64,000 bases of DNA from Swaminathania salitolerans. Its GTDB lineage: Bacteria; Pseudomonadota; Alphaproteobacteria; Acetobacterales; Acetobacteraceae. Location of the stretch: the NCBI RefSeq assembly GCF_025994315.1, contig NZ_BAQE01000032.1, one strand, 5' to 3'. Both the position numbers and the translations under genes were made by a program. The notes under the pieces were generated by a model. That model made no database searches, was not told the origin of the DNA, and saw nothing but the letters and a program-made list of their open reading frames with translations. Shown piece after piece: positions 33,027-41,075 of the stretch (the stretch's first letter is position 1; each line of letters starts with the position of its first letter).

Positions 33027-33650
33027 TCAGCGTTTGCGTCCGGTCGCCCGGGTTCCGAAGACGCGGTCCCAGAAAATCGCGGTTACCGCGTAATTGCAGT
33101 GCTCCGCGATATGGTGATGGCGAAGATGATGCTGCTTGAGTTTCTTGAACAGTGTGAAACGGGACGAATACTGATGCGTCGCATAGTGCACGAAATCGTA
33201 AAGGACGTAACCCAGCGCAAATCCGAGGAAGAGCGCCGCGCCTCCGTTCGGATACAGCGTTCCCATGAGCGCCCAGATGAGAAAGGCCAGCGGCAGGGTC
33301 ACGACCAGAGGCATCATGTTGCGCAGATAATCCGAAGGATCATCGTGATGATTGCCATGAATCAGGAAAATGAACTGCTTGCCCTGACGTGAACGCAGAT
33401 TGAGATGGAAAAGGAATCGATGCGCGAAATACTCGGTGAGGGTCCATATGGCCAGACCCAGACAGGCGAGAGCGAAGCAGCGCGACAGGGGCAGGGCGCG
33501 ACAGGACCATCCGGCCGAAGCCAGAATGACACCCCAGACTGGCAGAAACCAGTGCATCGGCATGTAAGTGAGGCGCTCGAGCGCTGCACTGTTGAAAAGC
33601 CTGACACTCACGTTTGCATAATCCCGACCCGCGACAACCTGTTGTTTCAT
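33027..33650 (-). CDS. Fatty acid hydroxylase family membrane protein
   Basis: This is a di-iron integral-membrane hydroxylase (207 residues). The histidine clusters are clear: H77/H82 in HRFLFH, HGNHH (98-102), HYATHQ (155-160), then HHLRHHHIAEH (174-184). Four hydrophobic segments place the iron site at the cytoplasmic face. The pattern fits fatty acid 2-hydroxylases (Scs7-like) rather than sterol desaturase proper. Acetic acid bacteria carry 2-hydroxy fatty acids in several lipids, so such a role is plausible but inferred. ATG 33650 is chosen; an open frame continues to 33989 without family similarity. It is cotranscribed with the GT4 gene downstream. Confidence 0.8.
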   Translation of the reverse strand: MKQQVVAGRDYANVSVRLFNSAALERLTYMPMHWFLPVWGVILASAGWSCRALPLSRCFALACLGLAIWTLTEYFAHRFLFHLNLRSRQGKQFIFLIHGNHHDDPSDYLRNMMPLVVTLPLAFLIWALMGTLYPNGGAALFLGFALGYVLYDFVHYATHQYSSRFTLFKKLKQHHLRHHHIAEHCNYAVTAIFWDRVFGTRATGRKR

Positions 33651-33939
33651 AATAGAGGCCTGCATAACGAGCCCGCAATATGGCATCTCGGTGTCGGGAG
33701 AGGATAAAAAGGGTAACAGACGCTCTGTGGCCGCGATTCTGCAGGATGGGGGCAGGAGTGTGACAGATATGTCCCTTGCGGGACGATCGGACAGGGTCTT
33801 CAGCCTCCCGGGATGAGCGCACGATCCGGCGACGTGTCGGACATGACCGTGTCGGGACGCATTCGCGGCCGGGGATATCCTCCCGGTCCCGGGATCCGTC
33901 GGGAAATCGTCGGAGCCTGTGGGGGCAGGGCCCGAAGGA

Positions 33940-34503
33940 TCACCCCTCCAGTTCGGAATCCCAGTAGAGATAATCGCGCCAGCTCTCATGCAGGTAGTTG
34001 GGCGGGAAACTCCTGCCGTTTTCCTGCAATCGTCGTGTGGTCGGTTGCATCGGTCTGATTCTGGGATGCATTCCGATTTCGGCCGGGAGCTTCGATCCCT
34101 TGATCAGGTTGCACGGGCTGCATGCCGTCACCACATTGCTCCACGACGTGCGGCCGCCCTTGGCTCGGGGGACGACATGATCGAATGTCAGTTCGTGGGT
34201 CGGGAAGCGGCTGTTGCAGTACTGGCAGGTGAAATTGTCGCGCAGGAAGACATTGAACCGCGTGAAGGCAGGGCGTCGTGCGGACGGAATATACTCCTTG
34301 AGCGCGATGACGCTCGGTACGCGCATCACGCAGCTCGGGGAGTGAACCGCAACGTCGTCATATTCGCTGAGCACCGAGACGCGGTCCAGAAAGACCGCCT
34401 TGACACTCTCCTGCCAGGACCAGAGCGAGAGAGGGAAATAGGAGAGGGGCCGGAAATCGGCGTTCAGAACAAGGGCAGGGAAATGCTGGGCGGTGGCAAG
34501 CAT
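33940..34503 (-). CDS. HNH endonuclease family protein
   Basis: This 187-residue protein has a zinc-ribbon HNH domain: C93-x2-C96 in FTCQYCNSRF, H109 in LTFDHVVPRAKGG, N123 in WSNVVTACSPCN, and C128-x2-C131. The N-terminal half (LVLNADFRPLSYFPLSLWSWQ) belongs to a widely conserved bacterial subfamily of unknown role that is not tied to phages. No phage or restriction genes surround it. ATG 34503 is preferred because AAAGAGG lies nine bases upstream; ATG 34512 sits against that site. Confidence 0.85.
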   Translation of the reverse strand: MLATAQHFPALVLNADFRPLSYFPLSLWSWQESVKAVFLDRVSVLSEYDDVAVHSPSCVMRVPSVIALKEYIPSARRPAFTRFNVFLRDNFTCQYCNSRFPTHELTFDHVVPRAKGGRTSWSNVVTACSPCNLIKGSKLPAEIGMHPRIRPMQPTTRRLQENGRSFPPNYLHESWRDYLYWDSELEG

Positions 34504-34638
34504 CGATCGCATCCTCTTTGGGACGACGCGACCGGATCATTGCAAGCGCGACGGGAAACCAGCGCCTTTAGATACGCGCCGTCTGTCTGTAGGATTTGAC
34601 TATTTCAGCTTTCCGTGAAGAGGGCAAGCGAAGGTTTG

Positions 34639-35565
34639 ATGACAGGTTTTCGTACACGTTTCGCGCCGAGCCCGACCGGATTCCTCCATCTCGGTCATGT
34701 CGTTTCCGCCATGTATTCGCGGCAGATGGCCGGACGGGACGGGACATTTCTCATCCGTATCGAGGATATCGATACCCAGCGCTGTCTGCCGCGTTACGAA
34801 GACGCGCTCCGCGAGGATCTCGGCTGGCTCGGTATCGTGTCCGATGAACCCGTACTTCGCCAGTCGGAGCGTCGGGCGCTCTACCTCGCCATGCGCGAGC
34901 GGCTGCACGGGATGGGTCTGCTCTATCCCTGCACATGCAGCCGGGCCAAGGTCCGCGCCGAAGGACTGGGCGAAGCACCCGACGGGAGCGTCGTTTACGG
35001 AGGAGCCTGCCGCAGCCATGCGTTGCGCTCCGGTCGCATACCGGATGCTCCTCATGTCTGGCGGCTCGATATGCAGGCGGCGCTCGAACGCCTCGGGGGG
35101 GCGCCCGGCTGGCGCAATGTCGATGGCACACTCTGCGCCGGACAGGCGAACGCCTTCGGCGATGTCGTGATCGGGCGCAGGGAGAGCGGGATCTCCTACC
35201 ATCTCTGCGTGACATGCGACGACGCATTGCAGAACGTCACCCTCGTCACGAGGGGGGCGGATCTGCTGTCGGCCAGCGGCGTCCATCGCGTATTGCAGGC
35301 TCTGCTTGGTCTTCCGTCTCCGCTTTACGCGCATCATCCTCTCCTGCGCGACGAGACAGGACGGAAACTGTCGAAAAGAGATGGTGACGAGGGGATACGG
35401 ACGCTCCGGGCCCATGGATTCTCTGCGCGAGACGTCCTCGGGCTTGCCGGGGACCGTCTCATGCGCGCCCTCAGGGACGAGGCGCGCCCGGAAGACCGAC
35501 CGGGCGCGGTCTTCCATGCCCCCGGGAACCTTCCCGGTCCGGGGGATTCCTATTCCGGCGGATAG
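34639..35565 (+). CDS. gluQRS: Glutamyl-Q tRNA(Asp) synthetase
   Basis: GluQRS attaches glutamate to queuosine in tRNA(Asp). It is a GluRS paralogue without the anticodon-binding domain, here 308 residues. FAPSPTGFLHLGH holds the HIGH-type motif and KLSKRDGD the KMSKS-type motif. The zinc cysteines are in YPCTCSR plus GGACRSHALR, and IRIEDIDTQR is conserved. ATG 34639 follows GAAGG. It converges on lptM with a 16-bp overlap. Confidence 0.93.
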   Translation: MTGFRTRFAPSPTGFLHLGHVVSAMYSRQMAGRDGTFLIRIEDIDTQRCLPRYEDALREDLGWLGIVSDEPVLRQSERRALYLAMRERLHGMGLLYPCTCSRAKVRAEGLGEAPDGSVVYGGACRSHALRSGRIPDAPHVWRLDMQAALERLGGAPGWRNVDGTLCAGQANAFGDVVIGRRESGISYHLCVTCDDALQNVTLVTRGADLLSASGVHRVLQALLGLPSPLYAHHPLLRDETGRKLSKRDGDEGIRTLRAHGFSARDVLGLAGDRLMRALRDEARPEDRPGAVFHAPGNLPGPGDSYSGG

Positions 35566-35687
35566 GTATGCGGATAGGTGATGCGATCGGCGGGGCCGGG
35601 CGCATGGGGGGCGCCTTTCTTGCCGCAACCGGCAAGGATGACGCCTCCGGCCAGACAGAGGCAGAACAGGCGCAGCACAGGCTTCAC
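35550..35687 (-). CDS. lptM: LptM-like small lipoprotein, 45 residues
   Basis: A GTG-started 45-residue lipoprotein is coupled to argH by GTGA. A short leader (VLRLFCLCLAGGVILAGC) ends in lipobox LAGC at C21. It is followed by GKKGAPHAPGP, matching the C-G-x-K/R-G-x-P signature of LptM (YifL), which helps LptD fold in the outer membrane. In many alphaproteobacteria it sits between argH and lysA; here the argH link is kept but lysA is 17 kb away. Its stop overlaps the end of gluQRS. Confidence 0.8.
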   Translation of the reverse strand: MKPVLRLFCLCLAGGVILAGCGKKGAPHAPGPADRITYPHTYPPE

Positions 35688-37141
35688 GACCGGTTCTCCC
35701 CGAGGCGATCGAGCCAGAGCTGCGCTGCGCGAAGGACGTTTTCAGGTGCCGTTCCGCCCTCGCTCGTGCGCGAGGCGAGCGAGGAGTCGACGGTCAGGAC
35801 GTCGAAGATCCCCCGATCGATACGCGGCTCGACGCCCTGCATCTCCTCGAGGGTGAGATCGGACAGGTCGCATCCTTTCGCTTCGGCCATGCCCACGAGC
35901 CGCCCGGTAACGTGATGCGCGGTGCGGAAGGGAAGGCGCGGCACACGCACGAGCCAGTCGGCCAGATCCGTGGCGGTGGCAAAACCCGTCCCGGCGAGGT
36001 CACGCATCCGTCCCGTATCCGCGACCATATCGCGGATCATGCCGTCCATGGCCGCAAGAGAGAGCGTTGCAGCCTCCGTCGCATCGAAGACCGGCTCCTT
36101 GTCCTCCTGCGTATCCTTGGCGTAGGCGAGTGGCAGACCCTTCATCACCATGAGGAGCCCCATATAGTCGCCGGCGATGCGTCCGACCTTCGCGCGTACC
36201 AGTTCGGCCGCGTCGGGGTTCTTCTTTTGCGGCATGATGGAGGAGCCGGTGGTGAAACCGTCGGACAGGCGAATGAACCCGAACGGCGCCGAGCACCACA
36301 GAACGAGTTCTTCCGACAGGCGGGAGAGATGCATACCGAGCAGAGAGAGCGCCGAGAGATATTCGAGCGCGAAATCCCTGTCGGAGACCGAGTCGAGCGA
36401 ATTTGCGGTCGGCCGGTCGAATCCCAGCTGCGCAGCGGTGAAATGCCGGTCGATCGGGAACGATGTCCCTGCGAGCGCTGCCGAACCGAGAGGACATTCA
36501 TTGAGTCGCGCGCGCGCGTCGCCCAGACGGCCGAGATCGCGCGAGAGCATCTCGACGTAAGCGAGGAGATGATGGCCGAACGTTACGGGCTGGGCGACCT
36601 GCAGATGCGTGAAACCGGGCATGGCATCGGCCGCATGGTCCCGGGCACGGGTGGCGAGCGAACGCATGAGCGCCGCGATCTGTCCGCTGATGCCGTCGAT
36701 CGCGTCGCGAACCCAGAGACGGAAATCGGTCGCCACCTGATCGTTGCGCGACCGCGCCGTATGCAGGCGCTTTCCGGCTTCGCCGATCCGTTCGGAGAGG
36801 CGGGCCTCGATATTCATGTGAATATCCTCGAGCTCCTGCGAGAATTCGAACCGGTCGTTCGCGATCTCTTCGGCGATGCCGTTCAGTCCTTCGCGGATCT
36901 CCTGCTCCTCGGACGCGGTCAGCAATCCGACGCGTGCGAGCATCGCCGCATGGGCGAGCGATCCCCGTATATCCTGACGCCACAAGGTCTTGTCGAAAGC
37001 AATGGAGGCGTTGATATCGGCCATGATGGCAGCCGGGCCGGCTGCGAAGCGGCCACCCCATTGCGGGTTTGCCAGTCTCGGCGCGCTGGGGGGCGCAGTT
37101 TCTGCGGCGTTCGGATCTGTCTCGGTCACAGGGGTGTCCAT
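35684..37141 (-). CDS. argH: Argininosuccinate lyase
   Basis: ArgH splits argininosuccinate to arginine and fumarate. The 485-residue protein has an extra Ala/Pro-rich N-terminal tail of about 25 residues before NPQWGGRFAAGP. The fumarase-superfamily signature GSSIMPQKKNPD is intact, as is the HTARSRNDQVATD region; helix bundles fill the rest. ATG 37141 diverges from the N-formylglutamate amidohydrolase gene with 61 bp between them. Confidence 0.96.
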   Translation of the reverse strand: MDTPVTETDPNAAETAPPSAPRLANPQWGGRFAAGPAAIMADINASIAFDKTLWRQDIRGSLAHAAMLARVGLLTASEEQEIREGLNGIAEEIANDRFEFSQELEDIHMNIEARLSERIGEAGKRLHTARSRNDQVATDFRLWVRDAIDGISGQIAALMRSLATRARDHAADAMPGFTHLQVAQPVTFGHHLLAYVEMLSRDLGRLGDARARLNECPLGSAALAGTSFPIDRHFTAAQLGFDRPTANSLDSVSDRDFALEYLSALSLLGMHLSRLSEELVLWCSAPFGFIRLSDGFTTGSSIMPQKKNPDAAELVRAKVGRIAGDYMGLLMVMKGLPLAYAKDTQEDKEPVFDATEAATLSLAAMDGMIRDMVADTGRMRDLAGTGFATATDLADWLVRVPRLPFRTAHHVTGRLVGMAEAKGCDLSDLTLEEMQGVEPRIDRGIFDVLTVDSSLASRTSEGGTAPENVLRAAQLWLDRLGENRS

Positions 37142-37202
37142 GGCGTCAGGAATATGGTCAAGAAGGCCGCAATCTAGTCAGTCAGGACAGCGTGCGCAAT
37201 TG

Positions 37203-37976
37203 ATGAGCGGAACTCTTCCCCTTCTCGGACCCGACGATCCGGCCCCCTACAGGGTCATGCAGGCAGAGACGGACTCGCCCTTCGTTCTGGTGAGCGACCA
37301 TGCCGGTCGCGCCGTGCCTCGGCGACTCGGAGATCTCGGCGTGTCGGCAGATGACTGGAACCGGCATATCGCCTGGGATATCGGCATTCACGGGGTCGGG
37401 GTCGCGCTGCATCGTCTGCTTGGCGCGGATCTGATCGAGCAGGTCTATTCGCGCCTCGTCATCGACAGCAACCGGGCTCCCGGCCATCCCGGGTCGATTC
37501 CCGCGCTCTCGGATCGAACGCCCGTCACGGGTAATATCGCTCTCGACGCGATCTGCCGGGCGAGGCGGGAAAACGAGATCCTCCATCCCTATCACGACCG
37601 GATCGCAGCCGTTCTCGCAGCCCGTCGCCGTCCGACGGCCCTGATCGCGCTTCACAGCTTCACGCCATGCATGAACGGGGTCGCACGGCCCTGGCATGTC
37701 GGCATCCTTCATCATCGCGATACGCGCTCTGCCGGGATCATGCTCGATCTTCTCCGTGCGGAGGGGGATCTCTGCGTCGGAGACAATGAACCCTATGTGC
37801 TCACCGCGACATCGGATTATACGGTGCCCTATCATGCGGAGAAGGGCGGATTGCCTTATCTGGAAATCGAGATCCGTCAGGATCTGATAGAAAACGAGGC
37901 GGGACAGATATCTTGGGCACGGAGACTGGCGCGGCTGTTGCCGCAATACTGGCACGCTGTGTCGGAAACGACCTGA
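37203..37976 (+). CDS. N-formylglutamate amidohydrolase family protein
   Basis: This is a metal-dependent hydrolase (257 residues) of the HutG/FGase family that would release formate from N-formylglutamate. Key segments: FVLVSDHAGRAVPRRLG, SRLVIDSNRAPG, LIALHSFTPCMNG, GDNEPYVLTATSDYTVPYHAEKGGLPYLEIEIRQDL. No hut genes are nearby, so histidine use is not supported; a general formyl- or acyl-amino acid hydrolase is possible. It overlaps the 5' part of aroE by 64 nt in another frame. Confidence 0.85.
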   Translation: MSGTLPLLGPDDPAPYRVMQAETDSPFVLVSDHAGRAVPRRLGDLGVSADDWNRHIAWDIGIHGVGVALHRLLGADLIEQVYSRLVIDSNRAPGHPGSIPALSDRTPVTGNIALDAICRARRENEILHPYHDRIAAVLAARRRPTALIALHSFTPCMNGVARPWHVGILHHRDTRSAGIMLDLLRAEGDLCVGDNEPYVLTATSDYTVPYHAEKGGLPYLEIEIRQDLIENEAGQISWARRLARLLPQYWHAVSETT

Positions 37977-38875
37977 ACCTCGACGCGGCGCGCGAGGCGC
38001 TCGCCGCGCTGTTTCCCGCCGGTATCCCGCGTCTTGCCGCAGTGACGGGGTGGCCGCTCACTGCCACGCGATCCCCCCTCTTGCACAATTACTGGTGCGA
38101 TACCCTCGGGATCGAGGGGCTGTATTGCGCCATTCCCCTGCCGCCCGAGGCCTTCGAGCGGGGGATCAGGACAATGCAATCCCTCGGGTTCAGGGGGAGC
38201 AATGTCACGATTCCGCACAAGGAGGCGGCTTTTGCGCTCGTCGATCGGCGCACGCGGGCGGCGGACCGTGCGGGCGCGGTGAATACGCTGATATTCGAAG
38301 AGGACGGTACGATCACCGGAGATTGCACGGATGGCACGGGCTATCTGGCAAGCCTCTCGGAGGCCGGCATCGCGATGCCGCGCAAAGCTCTCGTTCTGGG
38401 TGCGGGAGGGGCATCGCGCGCCATCTGCGCCGCCCTTCTCGACTCGGGATGTTCGCTTCTCCTCGCGAACCGGACCACCGCCAGGGCTGCCGAACTCGTC
38501 GAGGCGCTGGGAGGCGGTACGGTCGTCCCCTGGGAGCGCTGGCCCGAAAGCCTCCCGGAGGTCTCGCTTCTGGTCAACACGACGGCGCTCGGCATGGGCG
38601 GACAGGGTGACTATGACTGGAGCGCGGCGCTCGGGGGTGCCGCGCCGGATCTGGCCGTGTCCGATATCGTCTATATGCCGCTCGAGACACCGTTGCTCGC
38701 CGCGGCGCGCGCGCGCGGCCTTGCGACCGTCGACGGGCTCGGGATGCTCATCCATCAGGCCCGCCCCGGATTTGCCGCGTGGTTCGGCAGGATGCCGGGC
38801 GAGGATCCTGCCGGGGTCACGGAAGAGGGCTCCATGGCAGCCCTGCGCGCGCGTGTCGTCGCGACTTTGGGCTGA
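37913..38875 (+). CDS. aroE: Shikimate dehydrogenase
   Basis: AroE reduces 3-dehydroshikimate to shikimate with NADPH. The substrate-binding motif TRSPLLHNYW, catalytic Lys in NVTIPHKEAA, NTLIFEEDG, GDCTDGTGYL, and the Rossmann loop LVLGAGGASRAICAAL are seen, then NTTALGMGG and DGLGMLIHQA. The only plausible start is TTG 37913 (GGCGGGACAG upstream), giving 320 residues with about 40 extra N-terminal residues inside the preceding gene. No ATG or GTG lies between it and the conserved core, so the start is uncertain. Confidence 0.9.
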   Translation: MGTETGAAVAAILARCVGNDLNLDAAREALAALFPAGIPRLAAVTGWPLTATRSPLLHNYWCDTLGIEGLYCAIPLPPEAFERGIRTMQSLGFRGSNVTIPHKEAAFALVDRRTRAADRAGAVNTLIFEEDGTITGDCTDGTGYLASLSEAGIAMPRKALVLGAGGASRAICAALLDSGCSLLLANRTTARAAELVEALGGGTVVPWERWPESLPEVSLLVNTTALGMGGQGDYDWSAALGGAAPDLAVSDIVYMPLETPLLAAARARGLATVDGLGMLIHQARPGFAAWFGRMPGEDPAGVTEEGSMAALRARVVATLG

Positions 38876-38904
38876 GGGGGATTCCGGGCCGTGAACGCGC
38901 GCGA

Positions 38905-39498
38905 ATGATCGTCCTTGGACTGACCGGGGGGATGGCGGCCGGGAAGACCACGGTCGCGCAGCTGTTCGCGCGCGCGGGCTGGCCGGTATTCGACGCCGAT
39001 GCGGAGGTGCATCGCCTCCAGGCACGCGACGGGGCTGCAGTGCCCGCGATTGCGGCGCGCTGGCCCGCTGCCGTGCATGACGGCATGGTGGATCGTGTCG
39101 CCTTGCGTCGGGCCGTCATCGGCCAGCCCGGGGAGACGAGGGCGCTCGAGGCGATCGTTCATCCGCTGATCCGTGCGGCGCGGCGACGATTCCTGCATCG
39201 CATGAGGCGCCGTCGCGTTGCGGGATGCGTGCTCGATATCCCGCTTCTGTTCGAGACCGGCGCCGACCGGGACTGCGACGTGACGCTTGTCGTGACGGCA
39301 CCGCTACCGGTTCGTCTGGGGCGCATCCGCAGGCGGCGATCCCTGAGCGAGGCGCAGGCGCGCGCCCTCATCGCCCGTCAGATGGACGATGCCTTGCGGC
39401 GACGACGTGCCGATCACGTGATAAGGACCGGGCTTTCCCGCTTCCAGACACGGCGACAGGTCGAGAAGCTGATCAGGACACTGGAGACCCGCGCATGA
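38905..39498 (+). CDS. coaE: Dephospho-CoA kinase
   Basis: CoaE phosphorylates dephospho-CoA in the last step of CoA synthesis. The P-loop LTGGMAAGKTT opens the 197-residue protein, followed by FDADAEVHRL and DIPLLFETGAD, a basic LID region (RIRRRRSLSEAQARALIARQM), and the terminal helix. The stop overlaps the dnaQ start by ATGA. The order aroE-coaE-dnaQ is a common alphaproteobacterial housekeeping block. Confidence 0.95.
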   Translation: MIVLGLTGGMAAGKTTVAQLFARAGWPVFDADAEVHRLQARDGAAVPAIAARWPAAVHDGMVDRVALRRAVIGQPGETRALEAIVHPLIRAARRRFLHRMRRRRVAGCVLDIPLLFETGADRDCDVTLVVTAPLPVRLGRIRRRRSLSEAQARALIARQMDDALRRRRADHVIRTGLSRFQTRRQVEKLIRTLETRA

Positions 39499-40172
39499 AG
39501 CGATCCATACTTTTCGATACGGAAACGACAGGTCTGGATCCGGCCACGGGCGATCGCGTGATCGAGATCGCGGCGCTCGAACTGATCGACGATCTGCCGA
39601 CCGGGCAGAATTTTCACGTTCTCATCAATCCCGAGCGCGATGTTCCGCCGGAGGCGAGCCGCGTGCATGGATTTACCCTGGCCGATCTGGAGGACAAGCC
39701 GAAATTCGCGGAGATAGCAGCAGGGTTCGTTGCGTTCATCGGAGAGGACGCCCTCATCGCCCATAACGCGCCGTTCGATTTCGGCTTCGTCAATGCCGAA
39801 CTCGAGCGCTGCGGACAGGCGCCGCTCGCGCGATCGCGCATGATCGACACGCTCGAAATGGCCAAGAAACGCTATCCCGGTCTGCCCAACTCGCTCGATG
39901 CGCTCTGTCGCCGCTTCGACATCGACCTTTCGGCGCGCACCACCCATAACGCCCTGCTCGATTGCAAGCTGCTCGCGGAAGTCTATCTGGAGCTGATGGG
40001 CGGCCGCCAGCGCGGCCTCGGTCTTGCCGTGTCCGGCAATGGCGGCGGGGTTGCGACCTACCGGCGCGATCCGGACAGGAAACCGCGCCCGATGGCGCCT
40101 CCCGCTGAGGGGGACTGTGCCGCGCACGATGCCTTCGTCCGGACCCTCAAGGACCCGATCTGGCTGCGATGA
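39495..40172 (+). CDS. dnaQ: DNA polymerase III epsilon subunit (proofreading exonuclease)
   Basis: DnaQ supplies 3'-5' proofreading for the replicative polymerase. The DEDDh exonuclease motifs are clear: Exo I FDTETTGLD (D8, E10), Exo II AHNAPFDFGF, and Exo III THNALLDCKLLAEVY. The 225-residue length is normal, with a C-terminal tail (GDCAAHDAFVRTLKDPIW) for contact with the alpha subunit. It overlaps coaE and the GT9 gene by ATGA on each side. Confidence 0.95.
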   Translation: MKRSILFDTETTGLDPATGDRVIEIAALELIDDLPTGQNFHVLINPERDVPPEASRVHGFTLADLEDKPKFAEIAAGFVAFIGEDALIAHNAPFDFGFVNAELERCGQAPLARSRMIDTLEMAKKRYPGLPNSLDALCRRFDIDLSARTTHNALLDCKLLAEVYLELMGGRQRGLGLAVSGNGGGVATYRRDPDRKPRPMAPPAEGDCAAHDAFVRTLKDPIWLR

Positions 40173-41068
40173 AACGGATCCTGTTCATCACCTCCAACCG
40201 TCTCGGGGATGCGGTTATCTCCTCCGGCGTGCTGAACGAAGTGATTGCGAGACAGCCCCGGGCGCGCATCACGGTCGTTTGCGGTCCGGTGGCGGCTTCG
40301 TATTTCGAGCCATGCCCGGCGGTGGAGCGTGTGATCGTTCTTGAAAAACGGCGCTTCGATCTGCACTGGGCCGATCTCTGGCGGCGCTGCGTGCTTCGAT
40401 GGTGGGATATCGTCATCGATCTGAGGGGGTCGGGCATCTCGTTCTTCCTGCCTTGCGGCACGCGCAGGATCATGCGCGGGGGAAGACGCCCCGGCGCGCG
40501 TATCGGGCAGCTTTCATCCGTCTTTCCCGATACCCCCATCCTGCGCCCCGCGAGCTGGTCCCGACCCGGGCAGATGCGGCTTGCCGAAGCCATTCTCCCG
40601 AAGGGAAAGCGGTATCTCGCCCTCGCTCCCACAGCCAACTGGGACGGCAAGATCTGGCCGGCCGATCGTTTCGTGGCTCTGGCCGAGGCCCTGGATGCGC
40701 AGGGGTTGCAGCCTGTGGTGTTCTATGGCCCGGGAGCGTCGGAGCATGCCCGGGCAAGGGCGGTTCTCGATGCCCTGCCCGATGCGCTGGATCTCGGCGG
40801 GGATCATCCCCTCGGGCTCGTCGCCGCTTTCCTGCGTCGCTGCACGCTGTTCGTCGGGAACGATTCCGGGCTCATGCATCTGGCGGCTGCCACCGGTATC
40901 GCGACGCTCGGTCTGTTCGGTCCGAGCCGCGTTTCCGAATATGCGCCATGCGGATCGCGGGCCAGATCCGTCGTGGCGCCCGGGCCGGAAGGAGAGGCGC
41001 CGATCGCCGGGCTTTCGACTGCGCAGGTGATCGCCTCGGCTTGTGCCCTCCTTCGGGATGAAGGATAG
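40169..41068 (+). CDS. GT9-family heptosyltransferase-like protein
   Basis: This is a glycosyltransferase family 9 protein (299 residues). ILFITSNRLGDAVISSGVL at the N-terminus, LALAPTANWDGKIWPADRF, and FVGNDSGLMHLAAATGIATLGLFGPSRVSEY are the standard heptosyltransferase signatures. WaaC/WaaF enzymes add heptose to LPS inner core, and this one probably transfers heptose or a related sugar. It is translationally coupled to dnaQ and starts a three-gene glycan set with a GT4 enzyme and an asparagine-synthase-like gene. Confidence 0.85.
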   Translation: MKRILFITSNRLGDAVISSGVLNEVIARQPRARITVVCGPVAASYFEPCPAVERVIVLEKRRFDLHWADLWRRCVLRWWDIVIDLRGSGISFFLPCGTRRIMRGGRRPGARIGQLSSVFPDTPILRPASWSRPGQMRLAEAILPKGKRYLALAPTANWDGKIWPADRFVALAEALDAQGLQPVVFYGPGASEHARARAVLDALPDALDLGGDHPLGLVAAFLRRCTLFVGNDSGLMHLAAATGIATLGLFGPSRVSEYAPCGSRARSVVAPGPEGEAPIAGLSTAQVIASACALLRDEG

Positions 41069-41075
41069 AGAAACG

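Noticed and set aside
33940..34503. HNH endonuclease as a sign of prophage or a homing element
   Set aside because: No phage, integrase or restriction genes nearby; the N-terminal half belongs to a widespread chromosomal subfamily.
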